Assembly: GCA_033980235.1 (NCBI GenBank)
Contig: CM067070.1
Location: forward strand, 24,392,699-24,456,698
From: Diadema setosum
Lineage: Eukaryota > Echinodermata > Echinoidea > Diadematoida > Diadematidae
Direction: 5' to 3'
DNA length: 64,000 bases
A program made the position numbers and the translations under genes. Of this stretch, positions 23,821 to 36,900 are shown in pieces. The first letter of the stretch is position 1, and each line of letters starts with the position of its first letter. The notes below the pieces were generated by a model. That model searched no databases, had not been told where the DNA came from, and worked only from the letters and a program-made list of their open reading frames with translations.

Positions 23821-26800
23821 GTAAGTCTGTACTTCGGAACCATTCTTTCTTTTTTTACCCCAGCCCAGCTTTTGTACCTACAAAGTTTTTTGAGGCCCAG
23901 TTAAATGGAATAATTTTTTTTTCTTTTTTTTTTTTTTAAGACATCACGCCTCACCTGCACAAGCGTCACATCCCGCTGGTTGATGAGCATAGCCACAAGT
24001 GACCTAATGGTCCAAATTCACGAAGGTTGTACAATTGTAACCATGGTTTAAACCATGGACAAAGACCATATTTTTTATGGGGCACCAAGCATGGCATGGC
24101 CTATTTCATTACGAAATCAGTCATTTTGTTTAACAATATGGTCATTTCGTTTACGAAATGGTCATTTTGTCTACAAAATGACTGATTTCGTAATGAAATA
24201 GGCCATGCGACACTTGGCGCCCAATAAACATGACGGTCTTTGTCCATGGTTTAAACCATGATCAATTGTACCACATTTGTGAATTCGGGCCAATGAGTCT
24301 GTGACCTGTATGGACAAACTAAGTCCCAGACTATGTGCTGTGTGTTTGCAACGGTCTTAATGTGACCACAACACCAACAAAAATGTACAGAAAGTTAAAG
24401 AGGCAGATTAGTTCTGGTCTGAAGAGGGTATTGAACCAAACTCACTTATTGAGTGGGTTTAACTATCAAATTGAATGGCAGTTTCGACATCATAATCCCA
24501 AAGATATGGCTAGTATACATCTCTTTCTCTGAAATGTAATACGGTAACTTTAAAAGAGACTAGTAATCTAATCTGGGAACAAGATATGATTGACAAATTG
24601 CCCTAACTACTTCATCAACGTAAATTATTGCTGCTTCGTCAGTGTTAGTAATATCCATGATAAAAATCACCAGCACACATACTCAGTAGGAAAACCTATG
24701 GAGAACTTTTCAGATTAGTGTGGAGAAAAATTTCAGTGCACCTCTGTTTTCTTGTGACATTGCTTCTTTTGTAAATGCATGGTCCAGCGATAAAAGATTT
24801 TGTTTTAGTCACTGGAAAATGGGAAAAGAAGACTTTTTAGGTGCAAAACATGGAATTTATCTTTGTTTTGCTGATTCTGTTATGTGCCAGGAAAGTAGTA
24901 AATCCTTGCTTTCCATAAAATTTCATATTAAAAGCATTTGCCTGTAAATGTTTTAAAAAATCAAACCAAAATTCAGACAGTTTCTCTGACGATAAATTCA
25001 TCACCAAAACTTCACGCAGGGCAGTCTTCTAAAATCATCACTTGTTTTGCCATTCATGTTTACTTGAGCTATATCTTCAGTTCATGGCAATTCCCTGAAA
25101 ACAAAAGTGAAAAGAACCTAAGACTCTATCGTTAAAACAAATGAAAGACCCCAAAACTGTCTGAACCCTACAAATCTAACAACAAAGTTATCGGTGCTGT
25201 ATTTTTTTTCTCCTCTGTTTTCCTTCCTGTTGTCTCATCACGAAGGCTGTCAAAAGCGAAGCAGAAAATCGAGGAAGCAGGTCGCCAGGAGGGAATGTAC
25301 CTAATACGGCAGAATCCGGAGGATCACAACAGCTACTGCCTCACCGTCCGCATCGAACACGAGCTGAAGAACTTCAAGATCAATCATTATGAGGGTAAGA
25401 TTTGGTTTGTTCTGCATGTTTGCTTGAATACAATATGCAGGTTTGCGGGCAATCTGTGACAGGCTCAAGCTGGCCTTATAGACAGTGGTAGTGGTGTTGG
25501 GAGACCATGCCGTGGGAAGGCTGGCCCAACTCGAATAAATTTGGAAATCTTTGTTACGAATTGCAAAGAACTTTTTTACTGAGCCCTCAACTCAGGGAAT
25601 AATTTTCCTGGTATAGCATCACAATTTGTTATGCATTCTTGCACTACTGCTACACAAACTATATTTTGTGTAGCAGTTTCCTTCCATAGAAAGTGTACAT
25701 GATACCATTTGAAATATTGTTCATCAGGTGAAATTGCGTGAGTTGGAAAATTATCCCCTGCAACCGATGAGCATATAATATGCATCAATGCATCTATTCG
25801 CTGACGGGCAATTCTCTGCACTTGCAGGCGTGTACTGGTGATGGTTTGCAAATGAATGCTATGCAGGTTGGCAGCGAGTGAAGATCAGTCCAATCAGGTC
25901 AACATTCTTTCCTCTTTACACTACCGGGTCTGTAAAAGATCAGAAGTAAAATCATACAGAATTGTAGATCTGTTTTAGTAATAAAACTGGACCTAGAGTA
26001 AGGAATTTGTGGCAAGATTTTGAGAAATTGTAACAGTCGAAGGACAGTAGTGAGCTGGAAGTCAAGGTTGGACAAGTACTGTAGAGATCAGAGAATAGGA
26101 TATGAAGCGCATTCACAATTTTTTGCAAGCAGTCACAAACAAACAAGCGAGGCAAAACCAATAAGAGCAACATGACAGCTCCATGGCACAGGTTAATATG
26201 GTATGGCACATCTACCCATGATATGGCACAGTACATTTCTGTGAAGTTGCGAGGACACTTGTGTTAGGGTTAATATCCTGGAGAGATATGCCCTACACTC
26301 TATAATATTAACCCGTTGAGGACGAGTCCCCCACCCCCCCCCCCCCCCAGTATACGTATTCAGGCAAGTGTTTATGGGAAATGTGTTGTAGCGAAATCAG
26401 TCTGTCCTCAGCGGGTTAAGAGGAGCGGTCCATCTCATTAAGATGAGCCCAGAGATCCAGCAGGTGATTTATGGCTCCATACATCATAGCCAGTACCCTG
26501 GACCTTGGACCCTGGGTCTGAATGAGGGGACTCCAACCCTGGGATATAAACGACAGATCAATCATAAATACATCTTTAGTAGTGATATTAATAATGTTAC
26601 ATTTGTTGTAATTATGATTAATGACAATGATGTTAAAGGACAAGTTCACCTTCATTAACATGAGGATTGAGAGAATGTTGCAATATTAGTAGAACACATC
26701 ATTGAAAGTTTGAGGAAAATCAGACAATCCGTTCAAAAGTTATGAATTTTTGAAGTTTTTGTGCAGTCACCGCTGGATGAGAAGACTACTGCAGTGTATG

Positions 26801-29800
26801 ATGTCACATGCGTACAACAATATAGGAAAATATAAAGAGAATTTCACAAAATTTCATCTTTTGAAAAAAGTACACATTCCCTCGACTCGTTACTGACATA
26901 TTATGTTATGGGTAATATTATTCCCATTGCCTTTAGAAAGAGGCAAGTCAAGTGCTCGTTTATTATGCGAAAAAAGTGAAAATATGTTGAATTTTCTTTA
27001 CATTTTCTTTATAAGTACTGTTGTACTCATATGACATCACGAGCCTTAGTAGTCTCCTCATCCAGCAGTTCCAACACAAAAATTTTAAAAATTCATAACT
27101 TTTGCATCGATTGTCCAATTTTCCTCAAACTTTCACTGATGTGTTCTACCTGCTGCATTCTCTCAATCCTTATGTTTATGAAGGTGAACTTGTCCTTTAA
27201 TAATTACAACATAGTTAATACAATATACTATTAATGTACAACATGATTACAATACTGATAGTAATACAGTTATAATGATAATGATGATAATTTAAAGGGA
27301 AGGTAAATCCAAAGAGCAATGTGGATTGAGTGAAAGCAGCAACTATAGTAGAACACATCAGTGAAAGTTTGAGGAAAATCGAACAATCGATGCAAAAGTT
27401 ATGAATTTTTAAAGTTTTGGTGTTGGAACCGCTGGATGAGGAGACTACTAGAGGATATGACGTATGAGTGGACAACAATACAAAGAAAATATAAAGGAAA
27501 TTCAACAAAAATTAACTTTTCTAGAATTATGAAAGAGCAATGGACCAACCTCTTTCAGAAAGCAGGGGGAATAATTGCTACCCTTAACATATGTCAATAT
27601 CAAGTTTATGGAATTTGTAATTTTCATGAAAAATTGATTTTTGTAGAATTTTCTTTATGTTTTCTTGGTATTGTTGTCCACTCATACGTCATAACCTCTA
27701 GTAGTCTCCTCATCCAGCGGTTCCATCATTAAAACTTTAAAAATTCATAACTTTTGCATCGATTGTCCGATATTCTTCAAACTTTCACTGATGACTTCTA
27801 CTAATGTTGCTGCTTTCACTCAATCCACATTGCTCTTGGGGTTTATCTTCCCTTTAAGAAAAAGAAAATGCAGAATGACAATAATGGAAGGTTTCCAGGC
27901 ATATCTCCAGCAGCAGGGAAATCATTAATTCAACCATTATAGTAGAAACTACTTGAAACTGTATTGAATGCGGTGATGTGCATAGTACGTAGTGAGTATA
28001 CAGTTTTGTAGGTGAAGCTAGGGGCATGATAAACCCTGCCTCCATGTTGAGTGGATAGGAAAGAAATTGATTGTATGCAGTGTTTTATAGAGTCATCAGA
28101 TTCAGTTATAGAATTTAGAGTAGGTCTTTCAACTGTAATCAGTAGATCCATACACACACACACACACAAAAAAAAAAGCAGGAGTTCGCTTGACCCTGAT
28201 TTTTGGTGTACATCTACTGCAGGTGTCCCAGGTTCTGGGGCAAACTGCATGCTGTCTGGAGTGTCTCACATCCGTTCTCCATGCAACTCTGTTTTGTTGG
28301 TCAATGTGAGTCAGACAGGGCCCTGTTGTATAAAAGTTGAAATCAAACAAACAAGTCTATGAATACTCAATTCTGATTGGCTGATACCTGACTTAAGTTT
28401 GAGTGCAGTCTTTTTAAATGCAGCAGGGCACAGGTTGCATATTTTCGTGAGGAAATGCCTCAGCCTCAGCAGAGGCAGGTCAAATTGGGGCGCACTCTGC
28501 GATCGGTAGCCTGGCCTGGGAGAGCAGCTGGGAAAGACATGCGTATGCACAGTACATGGGAAAACTGCACAGGCAAGGGTAGCTGGCTGGCCAGGCGCGC
28601 GCTTTTTCACGTGAACCGGAAAGGCATTTAGATGACGTCACTCTAAACGCGTTTAGAAACGCTGTTGCGTTTATGCTTCCCCGTCAAACGTGATTAGTCA
28701 GAAACGCCGATCGTAAACGCACCTTTTTGTGCATTTTGGATCGGCGTTTTGAATCAGCGTTTCTATCGAAGTGAGCATGAACGCAACAGCGTTTTGCACT
28801 AATCACGTTTCAAAACGCTGATTCTGGCCCGAAAAGGGGAAGCATGAACACGGCCTTATATACTGCTGCTTGGACCTGCCTATGCCGGCCACTGCCAACT
28901 ACACATCTCTGCTCCTGGGGTCAAACTGCACAGTGGAGCAGTGTAGTGACAAGGCCTCCCAGTCGACTTACAACAGAGTTAATTAACAAAACAATTCGAG
29001 AAACGTGATCCAAAAAGCATTTGCAAATGTGTTTTGATAGTGGGTATTGAAATGGGTTTCAAACATGGGAAGGTTGATAAAATGCAGCCCAAGTATTAAA
29101 TAGCTGAATTCATCCTATAATGCGCTATGTAATATTATCTAGTTTTGTGGCTAGGACCACTACCCACAATGTAGCATCACGCCCGGATATTAATCTACCA
29201 GATTGGTTTGAAGCAAGCTGAAGTTGACAGGAAAAGAAATGTCTGTTTTCCTGATTTTTTTTTTTTTTTTTTATAAGAAAGAAAAAAATAATGATAAATT
29301 CATGAAAAAGGACCATGGTCACAAAAACAAAAAAAAAAAATATTCTTCCAGTGTGCTGTTTTTGAAAGCAACACCATTTCAGTGAGATTATTGGCTCTTA
29401 CTCATTGCCTGCAGCGTACAATGACATTGCATAATTGTACACTCCAGCATACTAAGTTGGCTTTGATGGAGTGTAAAAAAATCAAGGAGAATGACAGAAG
29501 TTTCTTAGAATTTCAGTTTGATACATCGTATTAAAGGGATGGTATAGTTTTGGTTGTGATTGGGATTTCGGTTTTAACTTTTTATGTGTCTGCTTAAATA
29601 TATGAAATATCAAAGAGCACACAATTCCAAGAGGCATTCAAAGTTTTATTCGATGAAAATTGGTTTTGAAATGGCTGAGATATCATGAAACAAAGTACAG
29701 GTATCTCATCTATTTCAAAACTAATTTTCATTTAATAAACTTTGTATTGCTCCTAGTGTTGTATGCTCTTCAGTGTTTTATGTTTAGAAGTTTCTAATTA

Positions 29801-30657
29801 TTTTGTAAGGAGTTAAAACCTGAATTCCTATCTCAACTAAAACTACATCATCTCTTTAACCTGTTGAGGACGGTTTGATTTTGCTACAACACGCATTTCC
29901 CATAGATGCTTGCCTGAGTGTGCTCTGGACTCGTCCTCAAGGGGTTAAGCAACCAGTGGCATTTTAAGAATTTGATGTTTTCAACTCTTTGTGTGCCATG
30001 ATCGCATGCAGTCCCAATTTGTTTGACAACTCAATAACTTTGCATAGTTTCATCAAACTCCTAACTGCGCCCCTTTTGAATACTGACCATTTGCAAAAAT
30101 AAAAAAAAATAAAACATAGCTTTGTCACAAAATTTATATCACAGTAAAGCTTGCAATTTTCTCGATAGTTGTACAAATTCATGTAGCTGTACTGTATTTC
30201 TAGCAGAAGGGCACATGTTGCAAGTTTTCCAAAAGAGCTCCTGCCTCCCAGTCTCAGAATGATGAATGATTCACTTTGAATCGCTACCGTAATACCTCAA
30301 GTGTCACCAAAATGCTGCAAGAACTTGATTGGACCATTCTGGAACAGCGAGGGCAGAGAAAATGACAGGCTACTCATGATGTACAAAATACACAATAATC
30401 TTTAATACTCATCTTTCGGCACAGGACTATAGTATCAAACAGGTTACTCAGGTGATGAGAGCCACGCAACCGCATTCCTATCAGATACCATACTCGAGAA
30501 CTGAATCGCATCGCCATTTGTTCTTTCCGAGAACAGTAAGGAGCTGGAATTCCCTGTCGTCAGAAATTGTTGCAGCGTCATCTACGGGAGCATTCCATAA
30601 CCAACTAATGGTTGATCACAGTCGCTATCTTGTTCTTCATGTTTATTATTATTAATA

Positions 30658-30712
<55 letters not shown>

Positions 30713-30771
30713 CATTATTATTATTATTATTATCATTATTATTATTATTATCATTATTATTATTATTATTA

Positions 30772-30817
<46 letters not shown>

Positions 30818-30825
30818 CATTATTA

Positions 30826-30902
<77 letters not shown>

Positions 30903-33900
30903 TATTTGGCAATTCAACATACAAAAGGACATAGAATACAAACAGAAATTTGTATTACATGATATAAAAATTGTGGTGATTCCAGGTGCATGTCGCTGTT
31001 TGCCAGGGGAGGAAAAGGCAAACTTAATCACCGAGGCTCAAGGCCTTCCTCCCCGACCAGTGCATGTACCCAGAATCAGCTATATCAATGTAAAACAGTT
31101 ACAAACATTATCAAATAATACATTGTTACACAAAAAATGCACTGAATTCAAACACAAATATTTGATATGTGCTTGTAAATATCTGTAAATAAACTGTATT
31201 ATAATGTAAATACACGTAACGCGGTCTGTAAGAATCTTCAACTTATTGAAGGAGGCAGAATAGCCAGAAGAATGATGACAATGGCACACAGGGATGTACA
31301 AGTATGTACACTGGCACACAAGTCTCTTTCAAGCAAAAGAAGTAAGAATTAGACAAATCCTCTGCATTTACATGTATAGTTTGTGCTGTAGTGGACCACC
31401 TTTGATGACTTTGAACTGTGCAGGGAACTTATTTGCTGAGTAATTGACCGAAATATATGTTTTTGTTTTAGTGCTTCTTTTACATGCCAGGAGAGTAGTA
31501 AGCTCTGCCTCAGTGTCCACAAAATGACAATATATTTTGTTGTTGTTGCTCCTATTTGCACAAAGTGATTTTCTGGATGGACTTCCCCCTTTATTATTTG
31601 CTTGCTCAAGCATGAATTTACTTCACACTTGTTCAAGGTCACAATCATGGAATGACATTGTTCTGTGGAGTGACACATTTGCCTGTATTCTTCATCCTTG
31701 CAGATCTTTGTTTCGAGTGATTGTTGGATTGGCATTCTAATCATTGCATTCTTTTCAGCGATTTTCCCAGAAACTGCCGGTCAATGTTTGACGTTATTAT
31801 ATAGAATCCTCTCATCTGATTGGTTAAAAGTGGAGTCATGAAAATAGCTGTGTCCCATTTTTAATTTACTGTGCCCGGCACCGGGGCACAGTAAATCAAC
31901 TTTGCCCTGTAAATAGGTTTGGAGACTGTCGCGACCCCGTACACATAGATCGCTTTATATATGTACGCACCAATGATACGACTGCCGCGCATTCGATCAG
32001 CGTGCTGTAAAAGAGACTAGCGGTTACTGTGCCCTGTAAATACGTTTGGAGACAGTCGCAACCCCGTACACTGTACACATATAGATGATCACTCATCATG
32101 TACGCGCTACGCACCAATGATACGACTGCCGCGCTGTCGATCAGCATTGATTACGAGTGCTGTAAAAGAGACTAGAATCTATATTAACTTCGGTATCTAT
32201 ATTTCGGAATCTTTTTTTTTCGGTATATAAAACAAATAATGACTGCTTGATATTCGGGGCACAGTTAAAATTATGTAGGCCCTCGGTGATGTGAAAACCA
32301 TAACCATGCTTTCAGCTGCGCTTCGGGCATAGTTACGGTTTTCACATCACCTTGGGCCCATAATTTTAACTGTGCCCCTCATAGCAGTCATTATTTGTAT
32401 ATTATTCTAGAATTCTGTGCTCAGACACATGGTGATGACCAATTTTCTATTTTTGCACCAGGCACTAATAACGTACAAGTTTAATATTCTGAAAGCAAAT
32501 GCCTTATGATGTAGTCGGCAAGACCATGTTTATATCCTTCGGTGTTCTGAATTTCAAGGCTTTTGTCAGTGTTGTTGTGCCACTAGGGCAAATTTTGTTT
32601 GAGAAGGTGATGGAGAAAATTGGAGGAAGTTAGGGGGAAAAAAGTTTGAGCAGGATATAAAGCAGTAAAAGGCTGACGGTGAAAGCTGAAATCTTGCCGA
32701 TATGCTCATTTTTTTTTTCTTTCTTTCTTTTTTGAGGGGTCTGATTTTGTTTTGTTTTTTTATGCAACCCTTTGTTCGGATGTTTTTGTCATTCAAAGCC
32801 GACGTATTTGCATCGGGCTAGCAAAAAAAAGGCCTCAAGAGTGAGAGAAATGAAAGAAAAACAAAGGATGAGCGCGAAGAAACGTGTCTGATATCACCCA
32901 AATTATCTCTGGCCGGGCGCTGTTGGCTCACGAGATCCAATTGATTCTGCTCATCTGATACACAAGCAATCTCCACGGACCCAGCGAGTGCCATCTCTGC
33001 ATTCTCCCGCGGGGCCTAGGGTATCATCCATACTTAATTCGTTATTCTAACCTTCCAGTTTGCGCCCTGGAAATGTTTTCCTGTTCTTCTTTTTTTTCTT
33101 CTTCTTTTTATTTTTCCACTGTCTTCTGTCCACCAGTACCTGCGGGGCTTCTAAAACTTGTCAAGGGCGTCAAATTTGAGAAGATCCTTGTTTTCGTATG
33201 GCATTTGAAATTCAGCTTGTTTACAAGTCCCGATGCTTTACACCTGTGGATGTAATCTGGAACACTTTTTCGGTCTTCCTTGTATTGGCCAAACACATAA
33301 AATGACAAAGCTATAAATCTCATCAAAGCTATTAAAATTGTCCTCAATAATCCAGTCAACTCTGAACCGTTTCCAAATCTGAACAGCATTGACTGTCTGT
33401 GTCAGAAATTGGTATGTGGAGGTGAGATGTGCATGAATGCAGAGATTCATATTTCATATTTGAAATGGGTCATTACACAGATTATTCATGTGAGTCCTCT
33501 GGACTGGCAAAAATGGTAGCTCATGAAACAAAACTGTACAACTTTGCATTTGATAGAGCACACATGCTGGTGTGATATTCTCTGTAATATATGCAGACAA
33601 GGGGTTCATATTATTTAATTTTGGCCTTTTTTACTGTTTGATACCTGTGTTAAACATACTTTAGATTTTGTATACGTGCTTGATTAAAAATTGTTTGCTC
33701 AGAACCCCAATTGAGCATGCTCCAAGCTGGCATGACTTTAAATCAAGCAACAAATAATATGCGAGTTCAGCTGAATTCCGTTAAGTTTTACATTTTATTC
33801 ACTACCCTGTTGGTAGAGATGATAAGACCAAGTCATGGGCTTGGGGGTGGCAAAAAGGGTTTCTGCGAATTCTAATTTGTTAGTATCACTCAGATCATTT

Positions 33901-36900
33901 GTCAAAATGTTGGTCCTTGATCAAGGTTATGCTTTTTGTCTGTAGTCCAGAACTGTAGCCGCAGTGTTTCTATACCACATGAGCTCTTCTTGCTATCTCT
34001 CAATACTGTTGTGAAATGAAAGAGGAGCCGCATGTTTTTCCATTCCTGTGGTTAAAAAAAGAAGAAAAAAAAATACACATGGTCTTTTGACGTAAGTGTA
34101 CATGCCAGTGGCTGTAATCAATGCAAGTAGGTCAGGAACGATGAGAATAGGCAGCACAAGATATATCAATTTGACGATAAAGTCAGACGTGATGGAAAAT
34201 ACAATTTGTACCTGGAGAAAAATCAGAAAGGAATAAATGGAGGCAAAAGAAAAAAGACGAAGAAGAAGACCAAAAAAAATAAAAAACAAAACCAAAAAAT
34301 GGAAGATGGAAGATTTTAGCTGCCTGTAGGATTGTAATCATATCTTGCTACTGGTTCCTCTCCCCTCAAACTTAATGCTGCAGCAGCAAGATGGGCTTCT
34401 TTTCTGAAGCTAATAAAATTGTTTGCGGTAAACATATTGGCCGCATTCACACTGGAATCAATCTTATGCAATTTAAAGTTCACTTTTTTTAAGTTTTGTT
34501 TTTTTCTTAGTTACAGAAACTGCATTCACACACAAGAGAATATCTGTAGTGTTGCATCAGGAAGCAAAAAGTGATTTTATTTGCCAGTGTTACTTCACAC
34601 ACACTGCGCAGGGCAAATTATTGCGAGAATTTGAAAAAAAAAAAATTGGTAAAATAAACAGCGACCGGAACATGACCATGAGCATCTGACTGTGCTGACC
34701 CACTGTGAATTTGTTTGCTTGTTTGTTTGTTTGTTTATTTGTTTTCAGATGGTCCATATCAATACACTCACAATTTTAAAGGAGTCATGATTTCATTCAT
34801 TTTAAAATTGGTTAATCATTATGCCCGGACCCACTGCACCTCAAGATTTTGATGTTGCATGTTGCTTATTGTTGCTTACAATATATTCAAAGTATGTCTG
34901 AGATATAGGCTAGGAATTAAATGTGGCAAAGAATTTGTAGATACAAGTGTAATGATGTAAGCACGCAAATATCACCAACTACAGTTACCTATATTCACAT
35001 AATTTTTCGAATTTTTATTAATTAATCAATTAATTAATTTATTTATTTATTAATTTATTTATTTATTTATTTGTTTATTTTTTTTGTGTGTGTGTTTTTT
35101 TGTGGAGTAGTTCACATCAAGCTTTCCTAGGTCAAGTCAAAACATGTCAGCTGAAAGCAACAACAAAAATCAAGAGTTGAAAAGTAACACCAGTAAATGA
35201 AATGAAAGAAGTGTTCAGCTACCAGGCTACTTCTAACCTTTCCATTTGTTCTCTTTATGTTTAGAAACAGTGACCCGCGTCATTTGATACCAGGCTCTAC
35301 CAGGTCACAAAGAGTTATTACAATGGATCAGTCAGTGAAAGAGGGAGGAAAAAGATACCAGGATTTAAAAAGTAGAAGTATCAGATGATATCGAAAGAAA
35401 TAGTTCAGAATTCGTGTAGATACCGGACAACTTCTTATTATTTTTTTATTTCATCTATTATTATTATTATTTTCTTTACAAAACAGTAGTTTGATATCAG
35501 TCTTTACCAGACTTGTAGTTATGCCAGGAAAAATAAGAAAGAAAGAAAGAGGCTGCTTCCAGTCACAAGGTGCAACATTAGCACTTGCCCAACTTCCCGG
35601 GGAAGTGGAACTCAAAGTGGGGCAAGCATTTTGGAGCAATGCTTGCCCAAATTGGGCAAGCAAAAGATTTCAAGCCACCTTTTTTGTTCACTTTGCCCCC
35701 CATAAACCCACAAAGTCAACCATACAAATAGCCCAAAGATAGAGACTGTTTAGTGATTCAACTTACTTTCATTTTATTTCAGCAACTTTTCCAACACTTG
35801 TACGTGAAGAAGCCCCAATGCATCACCGCTCATTCGAACCAAGTCTGTTCCAGAGTGCTTTAGTGTGTGAATCAGTAGCTGTGGTCACACTGGCAAATGA
35901 TCGAGAAGTTTAAGATCATGATCTTTCACATCTTATATAGAAGTTTTGCCAGTGTAACCTCAAACTTCCTTTGAAACTTCTCACGAAACTTCTCTTGCCC
36001 AAACTAAGGATATTTCAACACTTGCAACTGAAATTTCACACAAAGTTTGCCACATGACCAGTCCACCACCTGTTTGCGGCATTGATCAATGGTTTTAAGG
36101 CATTGCCTCATTGAGGTACACCTGTGTGCATTGTTACATCACAATCCATCACTGTCAGATGGCATACTCTTTCTTCTGTCTTGTGCAAGCACACTAGTGA
36201 CCCAAACTTCTCAATCCAAAGATCCAAAGATTGAGAAGTTTGGCTGCCAGAGTGAATGGACGACCAAAGTTCCCGAAGAATTTGTGATCTTAAAACTTCA
36301 CAATATTTTGCCAATGTGGCCATGGCTAATGTGTAGGCCTACTGTTTATTTAATGATTATTTTTTTTCATCAAGTCCTTGACTTACAAGTGATTTATTAC
36401 ATCATTTTCTATTTTTTTTTTGGACTTTCTCTTCAGGCAAGTGCTCTGTATCAATTTGAAAGTCTCTTGCCTGACTTGGCAAGTGGGTGAAAAAAAAAAG
36501 TTATGTAGCACTGTGCAGCATGCAATGTTTCATAAACTTAACCCACTCTTATTTTCTGAAGCACATGGTACTGCCAGTATTTACACCTAGGACCAAGACC
36601 GGTAGCTTTACAACATGCATTATACATTTGGGTCATTCTCATTGGGAATAAAAGATTGCAGTGTATCGCAGAGTTGCAGGTGGAAGTTGTGTAGCAACTG
36701 GACAAAACTCACCACCACCCAAAAACTTCTGAAAAGCAGAAATGCAAGTCATAGTATGATTGTTCTAACTTCGAGCAAAACTTGGCAAGGTATTCTGTAA
36801 GGCAAGTTTTCTGTAATGAGAAGGCATGCCGCAGAAAATTGTGATATTACTCCCATGACTTCCAGATCCGTTTTTCCTCAAGTGCGAGAAATGTGTGTAC

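Noticed and set aside
30582..31188. Poly-Asn, poly-Ile and poly-Leu open frames
   Set aside because: Translations of the ATT microsatellite.
33993..34295. Hydrophobic minus-strand frame suggesting a membrane protein
   Set aside because: Arises from A-rich sequence on the + strand; no initiation or family evidence.
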